A program made the position numbers and the translations under genes. 64,000 nucleotides of DNA from Mikania micrantha (Eukaryota > Streptophyta > Magnoliopsida > Asterales > Asteraceae): positions 40,570,804-40,634,803 of the forward strand of contig CM018683.1 of NCBI GenBank assembly GCA_009363875.1, in the 5' to 3' direction. The notes below the pieces were generated by a model that did not search any database, had not been told where the DNA came from, and saw only the letters and a program-made list of their open reading frames with translations. Positions 22,126 to 34,396 of this stretch are shown piece after piece. Numbering within the stretch: the stretch's first letter is position 1; each line of letters opens with the position of its first letter.

Positions 22126-22163
22126 TAATTTTCGGGACGAAAATTCCTTCAACAAGGGGATGA
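22126..22163 (+). promoter_or_regulatory. Second hairpin and functional polypurine tract
   Basis: AATTTTCG-GGA-CGAAAATT, then CCTTCAACAAGGGGATGA ending at the 3' LTR start (22164). This is where plus-strand DNA synthesis would be primed. Compared with the first module, one arm position and its pairing partner are both changed, so the stem is kept. Confidence 0.85.
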
Positions 22164-25100
22164 TGTGACAATTCGACTTTTCGAATTAACCTCGTTAACT
22201 GAAAATAGTGAAATCACAAATGTGAAGCCCAAGGTAGGCCCAATGAGGCCAAGGGAGGCCCAATGAGGCCAAGGGAGGCCCAATGAGCCAAGGTAGGCCC
22301 AATGAGCCAAGGTAGGCCCAATGAGGCCCAAGTTAGGCCCAGTTGTACATTATGAGGCCCAATGGTATTTATGAGGCCCAAAAGGATTAACCTAGCCCAA
22401 TAATAGTTCAAGTAGCCAATTAGTGACAATCCGGCAATTCGCGGTTAACTCCGTTAACCAGAAACTAACCGAAAGGTTGTGAAATCGAACAAAAACAAAC
22501 TACAAGGGCTTTAATTGAACACAATAATGTTGGAAATATCAAAAATTGCAATAATTGTATTTATGTCCAAGTAAAAGCCCTAATTTTGACTTTCCAAGTC
22601 AAAATTCGTTTGATTTATCATGCAAGAATCGAATTTCACATTAAAACTATGTAACAACCGAAATTAATTAATCTTAATCATTCCATTGATGATTATTATC
22701 GGTTTCCATACGTTATTAACCTTTTAACTCGTCGAATTAAACTAAAGGGATGATTAGAATTCGAAACCGTTTGCAATTATGATCGAATTCGTATAACCCG
22801 AACGAAATTCTCACAATTTCACATTCCTAAACTCAAATCGGTACACTCAGAGATCATTACTACCAACAATTCGATCGGTGAAGCTTCGTGTGGAAGAATT
22901 CGATTTCAAGGAGGCCGAATCTAGGGCTTAAAAGCAATTGATCGAATTGGACATCAAATCTTGTAAGTAATCTTTCCTACACACTCTAATATGGCCGATT
23001 AAGAATATCCCTCACACAATTTCGTGTAAGGATTGCGAATTGATAATATTCGAATTCTAGGGCTTGTTCTAAGAAACGGTTTAGGGGTTTTTAATCAAAC
23101 AAGCTTTAAAATCAAATTAATATGAATGGATAGTTTCAGAAACTGCCGATCATGCTAACTGATATATCAATTTCATATCACAACTTCGATTTAACCGATT
23201 TCGAATTCTAGGGTTCTTGTAGTAAACCGTTTTGGGGGTTTTCGAACAAACATGTGTTAAAATCAAATTGGTTGATATCATTAGCTTCAGAAGGTTCCGA
23301 TTTAAGTTTAACCTAAGTCAATTTCATGATTCAATTAAGAATTGATTAAGTTTGAGATCTAGGGTTTGTTGTAAGAAACGATTTGGGGGTTTCTTGTGTA
23401 ATCAGAATAGTAACCGAATTCAATCACACAGATAGTTTCGTGATAATCTGTTTAATGAAATACCCATGTTAATTTCATTTAAACATATCGAATTGCATCA
23501 TTTCGATTCTAGGGTTCTAAGAAAAAAATGAATTGGGGATTTGCATACAATCGAGCTTAGTTTTTGAATTAAATGGTGTAGATAACTTCGGAATTGTTAG
23601 TTTAGCAAAAACCCCATGGAAATCCAGTTTGATCTAAACGGATTTAATTGATTTTAATCGAGAGTTTGGAACTAGGGTTCGAATGTGATTTGGATCGATT
23701 TAAACGGGTTGATGTTATCAAGTTTCAAATTAAAACCATTCTTGAATCCGACTTGGATAATGGATCAAAAGCCCCATGATAGTGGGCTTGATTTGGGTTT
23801 GGATCGGGCCCAATTAGAAAGAAATTGGTTCGGTTAATGTTAAGCAAAGGGGATCCGATCCATTGAAGATTAAAACAAATTAAAATGTATTCTATTAATG
23901 AAATTGGGCGCAGGTCAGATGGTTGGGTACGTGTGTATTGAGTGGGAGGTCCCGGGTTCGAACCCGAGGGCTACCATGTTTTTGTACTTAAACCAAACTT
24001 TGGTTTTTAGCCCGTAACTTCTTCGTTTCAAGTCCGATTTAGCCCGTTCGAGTTGCGTTGGAAACGTAACGAGAATACGAATGTTTTAGAATAATAAAAT
24101 TCATATTTTAATCCGAAAACGAAATCGCATATAATTACGTCTATTTAAATAAAATCGTATACGGTCATGTGATTTTATTTAAACGATTTCAAAAGCATGT
24201 GTACATACGTATACACATTCTTAACAAATCTAACATACGAGTGTTGACACGTATGTGATTCCAAGCACAAAACGACATTCCGAATAACTTTAGGTTATTG
24301 TTTAAACACAGATTATTCGTAGAGGATTTTGTACGCAAGTTCACGAGTGTTTGATCATTCTGCAATAATCAAAGGTGCGTACACGGCCCCTTTCTTATTT
24401 TAAACTGTTTTAGGGGAGAAAACATGTGTAACAAACATTTTTAGATACATATCACTTGCATGAGTTAGCTGTTTACATTATGTGACAACATAGCATTTAA
24501 AAGTCCTTACACTTCGAACCGTTTAGTTTGCCGTAGCGCAAAGCGTGGTAGTTGGAAATAGATCTATTAGGTTTGACAAACCTCACTTGGTAGATGGGAT
24601 CTACGCAGGTGTTTGACTGACCAAACACACATTACTATTGTTTGTGCTAGACAATAGTGGCAAGGCAAAAACATGCTATAGCATGGCAATCGTCAGCTTC
24701 GGTGTCGACCACTTATGTAAATAGTACAAATCACTAGCTATCATGACTATGCATGTGTGATTATGTTATCTGCAAACTTGATATTCAAACTATTGTTTTA
24801 AACATTATGAATGCTTAAACCTGTGTTATGCACCAACCTTTGTGTTGACTTGATTTACATGTTTTATCAGGACGTTAAGGTGCGCAAGAAAGCAGGCATG
24901 GACTAGGAGATTGAGTCGCATGCATGACTTTACATTTTAGTTATTTGAATTTGAACATTTGAAACTTTGTATTGTAATATACATTTTACAACTGTTACTG
25001 GTTTTAAATCGTTTCCGCAAACTTTGAAAACTCTGATGTTATGTTTTAGACCAAAGTATGTTTTGAAATCCATATAGAGGTCTTCGTTATGTCTAATGAT

Positions 25101-25167
25101 CTGAGATCCTGGTTTGTCACGTTCCCAAACGGTGTGATTCCGTTAGTTGGAAATTGGGGGTGTGACA
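22164..25167 (+). repeat. 3' LTR of the chromovirus
   Basis: 3004 bp, TGTGACAATTCG to GGGTGTGACA. It is near-identical to 13031-16016, with scattered substitutions and one extra unit in the GGCCCA array. ATACA follows at 25168-25172. Confidence 0.95.
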
Positions 25168-27099
25168 ATACACCCTCAATGTATTAAGGAAGTTAGATTA
25201 ATTTAATCTGATCCTTATTATTATTATTATTATTCTATTTCTTCTGGGGTTAACTATTAACCACTTTTAAATAATAAGAGTGTTAGTTAATCAATTGATG
25301 TTTGTTCTCAACTTGAAGTGTTGCAATCCTCACGTAATCAGATTACAATGCATCCGATTTACCGCTACCACTTTGTATTCCTAGAGGCCTCATCGAAACT
25401 ATTACCAGTATTATGACATGAGAGAAAATAAATTCCTCAGTCTACTAGTCAATGGAAATCGATGGATTAATTACAATTATAACTACAGATTAATATCACC
25501 ATGTGTCGCTTTCCAGACCCTGACTGTTCGTCGCCTTGTCACCGGTCATACGTTACCGACCATTGAATCAATACGATCAACATACCAGCCCTACAAGCTG
25601 GAGGTTTGTCAAACCTATGGTACCACTATGCTATCGTTGGTTTCATCACGTCAAACTAACTGGTCATCGATTTGTGTAAGGGACTTACAATGACCAACTT
25701 GAATACGAGGCACATGATTGAAATGATATAATACAGACAATTCAATAGTAATCAATTGTATTGTGTTCACCAATGTTGTTTGTTCTCAATGTTGTGCGTT
25801 CTAGTTGATGTTAACAAAGTTATATAAGATCTTGTCTTATTATATGATGTTAATTGTTGTGTGAATGATGTTGTTATCATGAAGTTACGTTATCATGATT
25901 ATCATTCCTTGTTGTTCCATATAGTCACCCTGTTGTCACTAAGGTGTGGTAAGAACTAGTCTTACTACACTTAGTCGACTTAAGTAGTGGATGATACTTG
26001 TTTCGTGTTATCTTGTAGTATGCCCCGAGTTATAAGCTGAGTGTTATAAGAACTTGTCCTATTACACTTAGTTAACTCTGGTGTTGAATGATATTATTAA
26101 GATATATTATCTTTATATCATTCATGTGTGTTGTTATTGTCATCGTGTTCACCTGTGATAAATCTCAATGTCTGTTCTTGTAAGAATAATTAAGTGTTAT
26201 AAGATAGAATCTTACAACTAAGTTATTCTATTGTGTTGATGATCTATTAAGTTATATTATCATATTCATCTTAGTTGTCTCTGTCATAATATGATCATAC
26301 AAGCATGCATACAATGATAAGCGATAATAAGTCTAGCAATATTATCTAAATCAAGAATAAGCAATATGTTGAACTAAAAATTTTAAATAAATAAAAGGTT
26401 TTTGCATGTTTCTCAGCCCCAAGAGTTTAAAATCAGTTAAGATTAGAAAAGGGGGCGTATGAACTCACCTTGTAGTTGTTGTGGTTGACAATGTATAAAC
26501 ATGAAATGCATGCGCACTTTGTTGGATTTGTTGTTGTATTCACGATCATGTATTGATTTCACGTTGTTTGTAACTTGTAAGTATGAGTCTTTGAGTGTGT
26601 GTTTGTGTGTGTTTATGTGTGTTAGCCCTAAAGGTGGCTAACACTTAGTGGTGTTGGTCATCATTCGGCCTCGTTTGCTAGATAAGGGTTGTACTCACAC
26701 TTAACCACTTATGTTGTTATTATGACACGCCTTTATGTTGTATGTTTAGCTTGAATTATCACCATATTAAGTTCTGAAGAGTTGAAACCCATAATAGTTT
26801 CTAAGTATAAAACTTAGACTTTTAAACTATTTAAAACTCTAATTGTTGTTACTTAAAAGAGTTATCCTTCTTTGTATTAATGTGAGTAACCCATTGCCAT
26901 TTAACTCTTTAAAACATCATAGAAGATAACTAGTTACATAGTCATAAATAACCATGAACCATTCTTATAAAAACTTAGTGTTTTAAGTTTGTGAAGTTCT
27001 TTAAATCAAACCCACCACCTTTGTAGTAAGTTATCCGAATCCCATGCATTGTTATTCCTTCACTTTTGTTTAAAATGCGTTTACATACTTATCATATGG

Positions 27100-27560
27100 G
27101 CCGAATAAGTTGTGTGGGCCGATTTGGTAGGTTGTGGACCGAAACAGCCTCTTGGGCCAAATGATGTATTTGGGCTGTGTGTGTGTGTGTGGGCCATGCT
27201 ATTGGGCCGAAAGGATCTCATGGTTTAAGCCACCATGGGCCAAATGATTGGGCCAGACAAGGTATCATTGGGCCGATTAAGGAATGCTTAGATTGGATGA
27301 ATTGATCATGACTCAACACTTGGCCGAATGAAGGCTTGTGACTCGGGCGAATGTGGTGTCCGAATGGGTGAAACATGGGGTTTGGGCCGATGAAACACTC
27401 ATGCAAATGGAGGTGTGGTGTAGGCCGAATGGCTAGATGGCGAATGGGAGGTGGTTGGCCGATAGAATGGAGGTGGGCGAAGGAGCTGCAGCTGGCGAAT
27501 GAGGCCATTTGGCCTTAGGCCTTTCGGCCAGCTGTGGTTCTCATTCGGCCACAACAGGGC
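27100..27560. repeat. GGCCGAATG array in LTR D
   Basis: Dozens of GGCCGA, GGGCCGA, GGCGAATG and ATTCGGCC words at irregular spacing. In LTR sense it lies downstream of the TATA box, as in LTRs A and E. It generates chance minus-strand ORFs with a biased composition. Confidence 0.7.
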
Positions 27561-27948
27561 TGTGCCCAAAATCACCTCCATTTCAAGGCTCATTTGTGGT
27601 TTCAAAGGTGGCATATGCTAAGGGTGGTTTCTTGTGCTCATAGGATTCCAAGGTGAAGGTGGTTGGCCGGCTAGAGCTGATGGGTCGGCTAAGGGTCAAG
27701 AAACCCTCTTTTTCGTGATATTCAAGCCTCATTACCTCTATTTTATGTGGTTTTCACTCTAGATCGGCTCTACTTTCGGTTAGAGGAGGTTTATAGCTTC
27801 GATTTGGCTCAAGAATTACTCATTTTCATCAAGAAATGAGTGAGTTATGATGATTTGAAGTTCAAAACTTGTAAAGAGAGAGAAACCGGATTAGCGTTTT
27901 TAGAGAGAGAGAGTGAAGAGGGAAATGAGGAGAATGAGCTCATTTAGG

Positions 27949-27956
27949 GTATTTAT
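27949..27956 (-). promoter_or_regulatory. TATA box of LTR D
   Basis: Minus-strand TATAAATA followed downstream on that strand by the CTCTCTCT leader at 27912-27900. It lies about 780 bp from the start of the LTR on the minus strand. Confidence 0.65.
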
Positions 27957-28738
27957 ACCCCGAGCGTGTTCGGTTTCGTTTTTGTTGCTCGGTTCACGTC
28001 TTTGTTGTGTTTCCAGATCGTTACGCGCGTGTTAACGAACTTTAAATAAAAAGGATTTATTTCTAAGATTTTAAAGATGGTTATTCCTAGTAAAGCTTCT
28101 AAAATTTTTTTTCTTAAATTATTATCGTTCGAATCGTTTATCGATCTCGTTTCGTCAGATCGCGTCACTTTCGCGCGTATTCGTTCGAATCGTCACCCGA
28201 ACGAACACGACGATGGTTTCGCTTTCTGATTCTTGTTTTCTACTTTTCAGTCATCATTTCAGAACGTTAAACTCACAGATATGTTTGTGTGAATCATCAC
28301 TCACGCAAACACACTGTCAGTTTGTTATTCTGAAATAACACTGCATTTGTGTTTTGAATTGTGTTTCCTCACTGACGGACTCAACTAAACTTCCTGTTTT
28401 CACATTGTTTTCGTAATGAATTATCGGCCATCTAATTCCTGTCATCAATAGATATCAAATCGCAACCGACATGTTCTTGTTGTTTACTTGAACACTGTTG
28501 TTTCTCTTGATTCGTTGTATTAATTGTACTTAGGTTTTCACCTAAATACACATAACTATTGTTTATCATGAGTTGTTGTACTTACGGTATTTAAGTTTTT
28601 ACTTAAATACGTACTACTGTTGCTTGTTTTCTGAGTTATGTTATCACACACTGTTCATACATCGTATTTACACACAGTAAGTAGTGAAAGTACATGTATC
28701 GTACTGACTTGCCGGACGATCAGGTACTGGATGTCACA

Positions 28739-28776
28739 GTCTCCCCTTGTTAAAGAAATTTCGTCCCGAAATTTAA
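28739..28776 (-). promoter_or_regulatory. Polypurine tract and 'TTCGGGACGAA' hairpin of the D element
   Basis: On the minus strand AAATTTCG-GGA-CGAAATTT is followed by CTTTAACAAGGGGAGAC and then the LTR start TGTGACATCC. This is the same module as in the chromovirus at 22126-22163 and fixes the orientation of the D element. Confidence 0.85.
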
Positions 28777-29900
28777 GCATCATTGTCGGGCACAACTTCT
28801 TCAAACAAATGAGGATACTTTATTTTCATGTGATCCTCACCCTCCCAGGTAAATTCTGGTTCGCGCTTGGAGTTCCAACGAACCTTTACAATAAGAATAC
28901 GGCTTCGTTTAAGTCTCTTGACTTCACGATCCATAATCTCTACAGGTTCTTCAATGAAATGTAATTGTTCATCAACTTGTATCTCTTCCAGAGGTATAAT
29001 CAATGATTTGTCCGCGAGACATCTCTTGAGATTTGATACATGAAATACATTGTGCACTCCGCTGAGTTCATCAAGGAGTCTGAGTTTGTATGCCACAGGA
29101 CCTATGCGTTGAGTTATCTCAAACGGTCCGACATACCTTGGTGCTAGTTTGCGTTTCGCCCAAAAACGAACCACGCCTTTCCACGAGGACACTTTCAACA
29201 TGACTCAGTCACCCACTTGGAATTCCAAAGGCTTTCGCCGTTTGTCTGCGTAACTCTTTTGGCGGCTACGTGTTGCTTGTAGTCTCTGTTGAATATGGGT
29301 AATCTTATCAGTAGTCTCCTGAATAAGTTCAGGCCCAGTAATTCTGTTGTCTCTTACTTCGGTCCAACAAATTGGAGACTGACATTTTCTACCATACAGT
29401 GCTTCAAACGTAGCACATCCAATGATGCAGTGGTAGCTGTTGTTGTAGGAGAACTCGATAAGTGGTAAATGTTTATCCCATCTTCCACCGAAGTCTAGGA
29501 TGCATGTTCTTAACATATCCTCTAGGGTTTGAATTGTTCGCTCGCTTTGTCCATCCGTTTGTGGATGATAAGCAGTGCTCAAGTTGACACTTGTCCTTAA
29601 GGATTGTTGCAATGATTTCCAGAACCGCGATGTAAATCGACTGTCCCGATCTGAAATAATAGACAATGGCACACCGTGCCTCACTACTATTTCATCGACA
29701 TAGAGTCTTGCTAGATTTTCCATCTTGAAATTTTCTCTGATCTGCAAGAAGTGAGCGGACTTGGTCAATCGAACAACAATGACCCAAATTGAATCGTGTC
29801 CGCTGGAAGTGCGGGGTAGCGTGGTAATAAAATCCATAGCTATTTGTTCCCACTTCCATTGTGGTATTTCTGGTTGCTCCAGCAAACCTGAAGATTTCTA
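28773..29900 (-). pseudogene. pol (INT-CHD): D-element integrase and chromodomain
   Basis: It reads on the minus strand from about 29885 (QPEIPQWKWEQIAMDF) through ISDRDSRFTS and GQSERTIQTLEDML to the GPFEITQRIGPVAYKL region and a chromodomain ending FTWEGEDHMKIKYPHLF. An in-frame TGA near 29204 splits it, and a TAG lies at about 29898. The first catalytic aspartate is replaced by valine (VIVVRLTKSAHF against VIVDRLTKSAHF in the neighbouring chromovirus), so the enzyme would be dead even with readthrough. This is a close relative of the chromovirus at 13031 but not the same family. Confidence 0.9.
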
Positions 29901-30194
29901 GTGTTCAGCTTTGACCTTTGTACATGTTAAGCATTTGCCAACATAAGTGGCAACATCTTTCTTCATCCCCGGCCACCAATAAAACGACCTAAGATCTTGG
30001 TACATCTTATCAGCACCAGGATGAACAGAGTATCGTGTCTTGTGTGCCTCGTCAAGTATGAGTGTTCGAATTTCATCTTCTGTCGGGATCCTAACACGAT
30101 TCTGAAAACAGATAAATCCATCTTATGTTGTCTCGAAATGTTTCTCAGCTCCACAATCGAGCTCGTGCTTCGAGCTGTTTCTTGCCATTGTTTC
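29901..30194 (-). pseudogene. pol (part): D-element integrase zinc region and RNase H-integrase linker
   Basis: The minus strand encodes, across frameshifts, residues typical of the Ty3 integrase N-terminus, including a YWWPG-like block, THRDT-type histidines and a C-T-C pair near 29920-29990. It ends at the copia-1 insertion point; GTTTC at 30190-30194 is the target duplication, and the gene resumes at 43982. Confidence 0.75.
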
Positions 30195-30841
30195 TGTTGG
30201 ACCGATCGGGAGCTCTGAAACAATCCGAATCCAATAGAAAAACTACTCGATAACCTCTGGGATAGTGCGGAATCCTATTCCAGGGTTTTCCAATCGAAAC
30301 CAACAGGAACCGTGGTGATCCGAGGCTGTAGAAACAACTTGGAAGCAACGATCGAACACCACGTGTTGAGAATCGAACTTGGATGATCAAGAACCGCTCA
30401 GATCTTCTAGGGTTTTGACACTGGAGTGCTAAGGAAGAAGGAGGGCTCTAAAAAGTTAGGTTTGAAATGATTTGAACATCTATATATAGGCTGTAGTCAT
30501 TCGGCCGAATGAGTGGCCGAAGCAGCTCATTCGGCGAATGACTAAGCTCGAATGAGCAGTCATTCGAATGAGTCATTCGGCGAATGACTCATTCTGAACT
30601 CAGACATTCGCTATAGCTTTCATTCGGCGAATGACTTCATTCTAGAGTCATTCGCCGAATGAGTAACCTTCATACTCAATTCAGTTTAAAATCAGATCAA
30701 CTAAAAAGATAAACATTAATAGCCAATAAGCAATAGAAATAAACATTAAGAAATAAATATAAAGACAATTTCCATTAATACTTTTTAACTTTACATAATA
30801 AGAGTTACAAAATCGAACTAGGGACAAAACATGTATCAACA
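30195..30841 (-). repeat. 3' LTR of copia-1
   Basis: 647 bp, matching 43335-43981 with about two differences by eye. It contains five near-perfect CATTCG/CGAATG palindromes (30498-30663) and a minus-strand TATATATA at 30481-30488, nine bases from the nearest palindrome. GTTTC precedes it at 30190-30194. Confidence 0.95.
30498..30663. repeat. CATTCGGCGAATG palindrome array in the copia-1 3' LTR
   Basis: One CATTCGGCCGAATG, four CATTCG-G/C-CGAATG and one CATTCGAATG, plus half-sites such as CTCGAATGAG. The same array is at 43638-43803 in the 5' LTR. Its position just upstream of the TATA box suggests transcription-factor sites. Confidence 0.9.
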
Positions 30842-30856
30842 AACTCCCCCTTGGAC
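30842..30856 (-). promoter_or_regulatory. Polypurine tract of copia-1
   Basis: Minus-strand GTCCAAGGGGGAGTT lies directly before the 3' LTR, five bases after the third-ORF stop codon. Confidence 0.9.
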
Positions 30857-30861
30857 CTAGT

Positions 30862-32146
30862 TCAACTCTTTGGAGTGTCTTTCTTTGCAAGCTTGTCTGA
30901 AATAGCCTTCCAATCAGCACCGGCATGAACCTTTAAGCAGATGCAGAGACGAATAACTCTCATGAACTGAAGAGCTTGCTCCATATCATGTACATCGAAG
31001 AAAATCTGATGTCTAAACAAAGCTTTGACATCATTCAGTGACAGATTGGTCAGCCACATGGGATCAAAGATTCTGACAGTTTCCCACTTCTTGTCTTTGC
31101 AGAGGACTATCACAGCTTCGCCTGTTCTCCCGTCATAGTACCACCATCTGAAGCCATCCATAAAGTCTTGACGCATCTTCCGTAGAGGAATCTTCTTCAA
31201 GACTCTAGGGGGAAGCCACTTCAGGATCACTTTATGCTTTCGGGTATCCCCATCAATCTCTGGCAAGTAGTATCTTTCCGGCTGCTGCGGTTGAAAGTTC
31301 ACCCATCTCTTCCGGTATTCATACTTGATCTGTCGAGAAAACCAAGCAGACATCCCGGAGTCTTCACTGTAGAGCATGTTCAGACGTGCTAGTTGATTGA
31401 CTTCGAATCCAGGCAACGTCTTGAAATCATGTGGGTGTTTGAAGTAGTCTATCCCCTTTTCCCTCTTCACTGCATAGCACCCAAGATCATGGAAGTATGC
31501 CCAGCTGAGTATCTGACCTCCAGCTTTATAGCCTTTGGTCCTGTAAACCTTCTTGTGTGTGGCTGGCATCTTCTCTGTGCTTTGCTTCTTTAACACTTCC
31601 CAGTAAGCAGCCCATTCCTCTTTTCTCTTCTTTAGATCATCAGCTTCAGCCTTGCTTGCCTCTACTTGTTCTTCTAGATATCTGACCAAGAGATCCTCTG
31701 TTTCTTGATCAAATGGCTCAGTGAATGTAGGCAGCTCGTCTTCAGCCGATGTATACTTTGGGTATTCTTCATCGGTGATGTCTTCCAGAATGACCTCATC
31801 TACATCATCAAAAAGTTCTGGTTCGGGCTCTTCGGTACTGGGTACAGAGGTGTCATCAGTGACCACCTCGTCAGGATTCAACCTGAACAGCTCGGCTATC
31901 TGCTCCTTAGATAAGCAATGTATTATTTCTCCCTCCTCCTTGTCATAGCTCACTGAGTGCTGTATAATGCCCTGAGCGTCCAAAATCATGGTAAGTGTCT
32001 TGTCCAGTTGACGTCTCAGAGGCACAGCTTGGACTTCCTCAGTAGCTTCTGGCTCAGCTGTCTTTGATGGAGATGAAGGAGGAGGAGCCTGAGCTTTCTT
32101 GTCGTTGGCCTTCTTTGACCTGATCTCAGAAGTGGGAGGAGCTTGG

Positions 32147-32182
<36 letters not shown>

Positions 32183-34395
32183 GTGCCAGATGATTCTCCA
32201 GACCCACTTCCTGATCCATCTTTGTCATCATCATTATCTTCATCATCTTCATCTGATTCCTCGTCCTTCTCGGAATCCTCGTAATCAACTTGTTCCTCAT
32301 CAGACTCTTCTTCATCTTCCTTGTCAATCTGCTTGTCTGAATCATCGGAACGATTTGCAGCACCTTCAAGCCTGGGAGTGCCTTCCTTGGAACTCTCGAC
32401 AAGTTCAGCAAGGCGAGCTTTCTCAGCCTCAAGCTGAAGGATCCTATCATTGAAACCAGAGGCTGTCAAAGCCAGCTGGTTGTGCTCATCGATGTACTTA
32501 AGGAGCTGCTCCTCCTGTTGAGCTGACCTGGCTCTCAAATCAGCCCTCTGGTCTGAAGCCTGAAGAAGCAGAGTATCCTGCTCTTCAATCCTCCTGGTAA
32601 GTTGAACAATAACCAGCTCTTGCTCTTTGTTCTTCCTTTCTTGCTCCATGCTCCTCTCCATCAATCTCAAGACCATACTGTTCAGTGTGCTAAGCTGATC
32701 CACAACTGAGACAGTAGGTATATGAACATCAGCACGGACTGTGGATGGGCCAGAGGAAGCAGTAACATAAACCGGATCGCGAACAAAAGGAGTGGACAGA
32801 GGGGCAGTAGTAGCCTGAGTGTGAATGGCCCTTGTCCTTGTCAGTGAAGAAACTGACACAGCTGCTACTGATGTGACAGTAGTTGTAGCAGCTGATGTCA
32901 GTTCTGACCTCCTTTGGAAAGAGAATCGAGATCTCTTTCCCCTTCCAGCTCTGGATGAGGTGGGCTGTCCAGCAGAAACAGCCACTGCTGTGAAAGCAGG
33001 AGCAGATGACCTTGGAGGGGGAGAAGAGTCAAACTCCGGAATAAATAACGTATCAGTAATATCCTCCAAATCATCATCTGTCCTCTTTCTCTTCCTCATC
33101 TCCATTCTTCCACCCTCATCCACTTTCTCAAACTCATCATCATGAGTCTCTTCAGAATCAGAACTGTCTTCATCACCTTCACCTGCTACACCTTCATCCT
33201 CACTCGAGTCCTCTGACTCATCACCACCACCTGAGGAATGTGGAACTGAAACATCTAGTGGAGCAGTCACTGAGGATGTAATAGTAGACAAGAAGTCTAA
33301 ATCCATCAGTGAGTCGATGTCCACATCCTCCTCCTGTGCTGTCGACACACCAACATCACCACCTGCACCAGAAACAGCAACATCAACCATGCTCACTGAA
33401 GCAGCAGTGGTCATGTGTACTGAAGTCATTTCCCCTGCCCCTGAACTCTCTACAGCAACAGTGCTCACCTCCACTGTGCTCACATCAACACCAGCACCAC
33501 TCGGGCCTGCACCACCATCTCCATCCTCACCATCACTATCATCATCACCAGCCGGAACCACAATGTCCTCCACATCTGAGTCGGAGTCATCGTGTCTCCA
33601 TCTTCTTCCAGCAGGAGCCCTATAATCGGGTCGAGAGAGGTGACCAAAAAGAGATCTAGTAGTGGGCTTCCTCTCCTTCCCTCTGTATGACAAAACTCTG
33701 TTAAGAGTTATGTCATTCATGTGCTCCAATCGAATGATGTCAGCATTAATCTTTGGAAGATCTGGAATCTGGGCATCAATAATCTGCTGTAGAAATCTAG
33801 GGTACATCAGGAACTTCTTGTCACCCTTAAGCCCCACATTCTCCTTCATGTGTATAAAGACCATCTCGGAGAAGTTGAAGGGTTTGTTGAGCACCAAAGC
33901 AGCAAATGCGCACTGAATGGTCTCGCGCATATCATCAAAACCCCCTCTCCTTGAGCCAAGACAGTGAACTAGTACATGAGCCAAGTACTTGAACTGCGGA
34001 GACATGAATGCCTTGTTCAGAATCCCAGCTCCAATATCTCCCTCGTACTTGCATCGTAGAAAGCATCCACGAACCAAGAATCTGTCAAGTAAAGCAGGTT
34101 GATCCTGAGAGTCTTGAAAACCACAGATTCTCCGTATATGCTCAGCAGAGACCACCACATCCTGACCCCTGACTTTCCCCCGTATAACTGTAGGCTCGGC
34201 CTCACAATCGATATCAGCCGATGACCAGAAATCCTGCTGATGTGATAAGTAAGGCACATGAACTGTCGATATGGCTGTGAAGATCCTAGAACGCCTCAGA
34301 AATGTGATAATTTCTGAGTAGTGCTTCGCGTTCGGGGTAGTCAAATCAAGATGAGCACAGATGTTGTGCTTAGGAACTGATTTGTATCCTGCCAT
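30862..34395 (-). CDS. Third ORF of copia-1, intact (1177 aa)
   Basis: The start is the ATG at 34395, one base after a consensus splice acceptor; the open frame runs 53 codons further upstream into the intron, so the longer reading is unlikely. Residues 1-265 form a conserved domain shared with the relic at 9147-10315. Residues 266-430 are acidic and Ser/Thr-rich. Basic clusters RKRKR (about 434) and GRGKRSR (about 484) look like nuclear-localisation signals. A coiled coil spans about 565-670, then an acidic stretch with a long aspartate run (about 681-750), and a second conserved domain at about 790-1177 rich in aromatics. I see no signal peptide, membrane segment or enzyme motif. Similar ORFs downstream of pol in Sireviruses have been called env-like, but this looks like a nuclear or RNA-protein factor. 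Function unknown. Confidence 0.88.
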
Positions 34396-34396
34396 A

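Larger units (their letters stand above)
13031..25167 (+). mobile_element. Complete Ty3 chromovirus (Tekay/Del-like), plus strand
   Basis: The element of 12,137 bp is bounded by two long LTRs, a 5-bp duplication ATACA, a tRNA-iMet primer-binding site and a polypurine tract. Internal order is an acidic extra ORF, gag-protease, reverse transcriptase, RNase H, integrase and chromodomain. The chromodomain after the integrase and the 'TTCGGGACGAA' signal before the polypurine tract fit the Tekay/Del clade of plant chromoviruses, as I recall them. The LTRs differ at roughly two to three dozen sites by eye (about 1%), so insertion is fairly recent. Two in-frame stops and one frameshift in pol make this copy non-autonomous. 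Confidence 0.93.
25173..28738 (-). mobile_element. LTR 'D', right part (minus orientation)
   Basis: It continues LTR D after the chromovirus insertion; the two parts together make about 4.3 kb. It carries 'tgcatgtttctcagcccc' (about 26404), an array of GGCCGAATG words (about 27100-27560), the GA-rich leader (27880-27912), a minus-strand TATA box (27949-27956) and the two 'gaatcgtcacc'-type blocks. It ends ...GGTACTGGATGTCACA at 28738, directly against the polypurine tract of the D element. It also has a TTA microsatellite at 25218-25233 and a GT run near 27178. No gene is present. Confidence 0.85.

Noticed and set aside
25418..25693. 91-aa ORF in LTR D
   Set aside because: It lies wholly inside an LTR, has no domain, and I found no similar ORF in LTRs A, C or E.
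32099..32284. Plus-strand ORF encoding a serine-rich protein
   Set aside because: It is the antisense of the aspartate/glutamate-rich tract of the third ORF. Poly-Asp codons read backwards give Ser and His runs.
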